NCBI GenBank assembly: GCA_947579665.1
Contig: OX388350.1
Location: 27,251,393 to 27,315,392, forward strand
DNA from: Sympetrum striolatum
Taxonomy: Eukaryota > Arthropoda > Insecta > Odonata > Libellulidae
DNA: 64,000 nucleotides
Direction: 5' to 3'
Part shown: positions 60,691-64,000 of the stretch, piece after piece
Position numbering within the stretch: the stretch's first letter is position 1
Layout of the letters: every line of letters starts with the position of its first letter
Translations under genes and position numbers: made by a program
The notes under the pieces: model-generated
Told to the model about the DNA's origin: nothing
Seen by the model: only the letters and a program-made list of their open reading frames with translations
Databases searched by the model: none

Positions 60691-62407
60691 TTTCTGTTTT
60701 AAGATGGCTTCTGAATTTTATTTTCTTTTTTTAATTTGTTTACTGTTTTGTGCATACGGTGATGTTTCGAACGACAAAATATTTCGTTCCAGAACCACCT
60801 TCATTAGCCGAACTGGAGTTTTGACTGGTTCTGAATCCTAAATTTCACCCTGTAAAATTGACAAATATACTACTAAACTCTTCTACAAGGATACAAGGAT
60901 CCCTTATGTTGCGCGAATCTTTGAATTCTTTGAATGCCTATTCGTACTTTATTCTTCCTAACCCATGTTAGTTAACCACACCAGAGAAACAGTTAAAATA
61001 TTTTCCTAAGACGATGTATTCATTAAAAGTGGAATCTTATGCTCGAGAGTTACAATCTGAATATTTCACTATGTGGATACGACATTCATTGAATGTATAG
61101 TGGATAAACACGTATAAAACAAAGTTATAAGTTATCTAAATGTATTGTTAATGTGTTAATGATTGTTACTTTTATCAGAGAAATGACATTTTACATGAAA
61201 CTGATATTAGAAGTGGATAAGCGAATACCTCTCATACTTGATTCTAGAGATCCTTTTAGATTAGCATATGGTTATCTCTTTAATTCACTTGTATTACTTT
61301 ATTTCAATTTTTTGTGAGTTTAGGAAATTGTTTATGAGTTTAACCTCGACATTCGCTCCCATTACAATCCATTTAATAGAAAATGGAAGGATAAAATATT
61401 TCTTATCGTTTACGTTTTGAAAGTAAAATTTTTCATTCCCATTGAATAAAAATTTTATATGAAACACCTTCTTAGGACATCTAACACAGAAATCAGGATC
61501 AAGACTGTTGAGCGATTTTAATAGCCTCTTCCGACATTTAAGCAATTCTTTGGAAGTATGCGAAATTAGACGAATGTTGTTTCTCTTTTCATTTTCTCTT
61601 TCATTTTAGATTAAACGTGCACAAACAAATGGAATCGTCTATTTTTCGCATTTGAATAACAGAAACCTATTTACTCTCGAATCCCTCTCCCTTGAATTTC
61701 TCAGTTACATCTCCCTGTAATTATACCCCAGGAAATTCCATTCAGGTACTTCACGCGTCTCGTTTACTTACACAACTGATACATGCACATTATAGATCTA
61801 CAATGAAGAGTACAGAACCCAGCCCTGCCAAGAAAAATCCCTTTTTCAGAGCCCCGAATATTATTCTAGATCCGCCTCATCGAAATATCCAACTCAAAAG
61901 CGTTTTATTGTTCTAGGAGCACGAAACTAGGGAATTGTTGCACTCAATTTCTGACGCTTGAATGCGTTTATGCATCTCTGTGTTTCGCTCGCAATTCTTC
62001 CCAAATTTCTCGCATCAAAGACCTCCTCTGCATCGCTTTGCCGCTCCACGAATCGTCCTCCTCGTTTAATTCCATTCAGCGCCTTTTACAGTTAAGTCCC
62101 TCCTTTTTTTCCCATCTCCGACTTTATCTGTCAGCCTGTCTCCCAACTTCTGGTCTGTCCTCTCAGTTTTCGGTATCTCCCTAATTCTTCATCTCATCTC
62201 TTTCACTCCCCTCCAGCTCCATTTATACGTGTGTCTTTCGTTCTTCTTTTCTCTCTTTTTACGTCGTTATTTTCAATATAAAGAATAAACACTTATACCT
62301 TTACCACCCAGTAATATATTGCACGACCATGTTTTCGACCCTTTAGGATATCAATACTTAATATGCGTAAATACTACTAACTTCAAAAGAATATCAAAAT
62401 AAAACTA
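60691..62407. other. Intergenic, no gene supported
   Basis: AT-rich, with a C/T-rich CpG-containing island at about 61960-62250. Short frames only. Confidence 0.45.
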
Positions 62408-62556
62408 ATTTTTTCCCGCGAAAACGACGAGCAGGAGAAATGTAAAATTCTGGTGGTAGAAAGCCCCACATATTGTGGGTACTGACCACCTACCTACTTG
62501 CCTATCTATCACTAGAATTTTTTTCTCCTGCTCGGCGTTTGCGCTAGAAAAAATAA
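62408..62556. mobile_element. Foldback element of about 150 bp
   Basis: The left arm ATTTTTTCCCGCGAAAACGA, then CGAGCAGGAGAAA, pairs with the right arm read inverted: ATTTTTTCTAGCGCAAACGC, then CGAGCAGGAGAAA. AAATTCTGGTGGTAGA against AAATTCTAGTGATAGA extends it. Confidence 0.75.
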
Positions 62557-63164
62557 GTTCGGGAACTTTTTGAACGTAGTAACATATAACAAGCGTATAT
62601 ATACCTCACAACATTTTTCTTCCATCAAAAGAAACACTGAAAAAGTTTTAACGCAATCGCGTAGTTAGTATGATTCTGGAAGGATCTGAACTTAAACTCT
62701 CGCAAAAATGGTATCACATTTATGTTTAAAGGATCGAAACCATGGTTGTGGAATAATTTATAGATTGTGGTAAAGATATAAGTGATTTATTCTTAATAAT
62801 GGAGGGCTACCACAAAGTGGAGACCTGATTAATTCCATTGCCTTTATTTTCGTTTTCCGTTCACAGGTATAAACACGTATTTTCCTCATCATATGTAAGA
62901 TTTCTGTTACGTCATTCTATATACTCGTCATAAAATGGAGCTGTGTATCATCGAATTAAATCAAACAAATTTACTTCTCAAAATCATTTCCTTGTATAAC
63001 TTTTCGCTTGCTCATTGAAATTTTCTTCACCTACCGTAATATGCCTATGAAGTTTCAGTTCCTTTGTTTAATTTAATTTTAACCGCCATTCTCCTGTAGA
63101 ATTGCTAGAAAATGTGTTTTAAACTGATATTCTTAAGACTCCCATTAACGGAGTGCGACTTCTT

Positions 63165-63240
63165 CAGCAAGGTTATTCAGTGGTGGGAATATCTGTTCAG
63201 GTAGACCTGGATTCAAATCCCAGTCATGAAGATTTCTAAT
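63165..63240 (+). repeat. Possible tRNA-like SINE head
   Basis: A-box-like TTATTCAGTGGTGGGAATAT and B-box-like TGGATTCAAATCCCAG (from 63208). Degenerate. Confidence 0.4.
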
Positions 63241-64000
63241 AACTCCTTCATTCTTACCGCTTATCTTTCATTTTTGTTTATCCCTCTTGGAGAATCATTT
63301 TCCATTATTATCGAGGATCGGCTGATCAGGTTGTTCTGGTTTAGGAATTGTTCTGTGTTCGTTAATAATTAGGGATTATTAAAATGGATTTAATTACAGC
63401 CATTCCATTGCTATTGAATGAGTTATCATTCAGTTTCAGGAATTCCAAAACGATCTGAGTTGTGTCACCTAATTTTGAACATCACACTAGAAAAGCTAAT
63501 TTTCAAGTTTTATATCCAATTCTGGCTTCAAAACTCTGGGAAATAGATCTGAATATTGTGTACAGAAGGGAAAGTCTAATCTGATTAAATGAAATCGGAG
63601 TATATTTCGCTGATTTACTCTCATTAACTTTGGACAAAAAACTCATTTCACAAAAGTGATAAAGATTTACTTCTGCCCTATAACTGTACCATATCAGTTG
63701 ATTTAAATTATCTGTGTTATGTAGAGCGTGTGTGAACATTAAATAAATAATCGATTTCACCCGCAAAGATACTTCCCAGCTAATTCATTACCCCAAATTT
63801 TATCGAATATAATTCGTTCAAGAGCTTAATAACTATCCCTCTTTATACACCCTTTTCCATCATTAAAATCTTTTTTGATGTTCTTCAATTATTCGTGTAC
63901 TCACTAAAATATTTTAGAGTGAGTATTTTATAACACTGTATGCATCAATTAAATTTATTGTTAATTTTGGTATTATTTATTACTTACTCATTATTTGATG
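63241..64000. other. Intergenic, nothing supported
   Basis: AT-rich to the end of the window. The 87-codon minus-strand frame at 63503-63766 has no recognisable content. Confidence 0.45.

Overview
This is AT-rich eukaryotic DNA (about two-thirds A+T by eye). It has GT-AG introns, long gene-poor stretches, tRNA-derived SINEs, non-LTR retrotransposon fragments and many small foldback (MITE-like) elements. Nothing looks bacterial, plasmid or phage: there are no operons, ribosome binding sites or CRISPR arrays. Intron sizes and repeat types fit an arthropod, most likely an insect or a close relative. I cannot name the species.

Region 1 (about 0.8-14.3 kb, minus strand) holds the one gene I can identify. 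It is a homologue of Golgi integral membrane protein 4 (GOLIM4/GPP130), a type II Golgi membrane protein with a short cytoplasmic tail, one membrane anchor, a lumenal coiled coil and an acidic, low-complexity C-terminal half. I could assemble ten coding exons (908-14304) with consistent phases. They give a 650-residue frame ending in a stop, followed by an AATAAA signal. A DNA-transposon-like element sits in the largest intron.

Region 2 (14.3-19.0 kb) is the 5' flank of GOLIM4 and probably a divergent promoter. Several plus-strand stretches look like exons of an unrecognised gene: a possible first exon at 14693-14759, and two better ones at 17456-17554 and 18933-18995 that join in phase and end at a stop. 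I could not build a full model, so this gene is a hypothesis.

Region 3 (19-64 kb) has no gene I can defend. It contains tRNA-like SINE heads at six sites, two C-terminal fragments of a non-LTR retrotransposon (about 44.0 and 53.0 kb), three LINE 3'-tail-like pieces, and an hAT-like element with an 8-bp target duplication. It also has a piggyBac-like MITE flanked by TTAA, a foldback family present three times (26.7, 49.2 and 55.8 kb), several single foldbacks, and two copies of a composite repeat with internal tandem units (30.2 and 57.7 kb). A dispersed repeat of at least seven copies recurs from 36 to 60 kb. Between these lie short, CpG-containing, often pyrimidine-rich islands that break the AT-rich background and produce most of the long but unsupported open frames.

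I see no evidence of a new multi-gene system. The points most worth following are the divergent gene next to GOLIM4, the structured foldback families, and the composite repeat with tandem units and a hairpin end.
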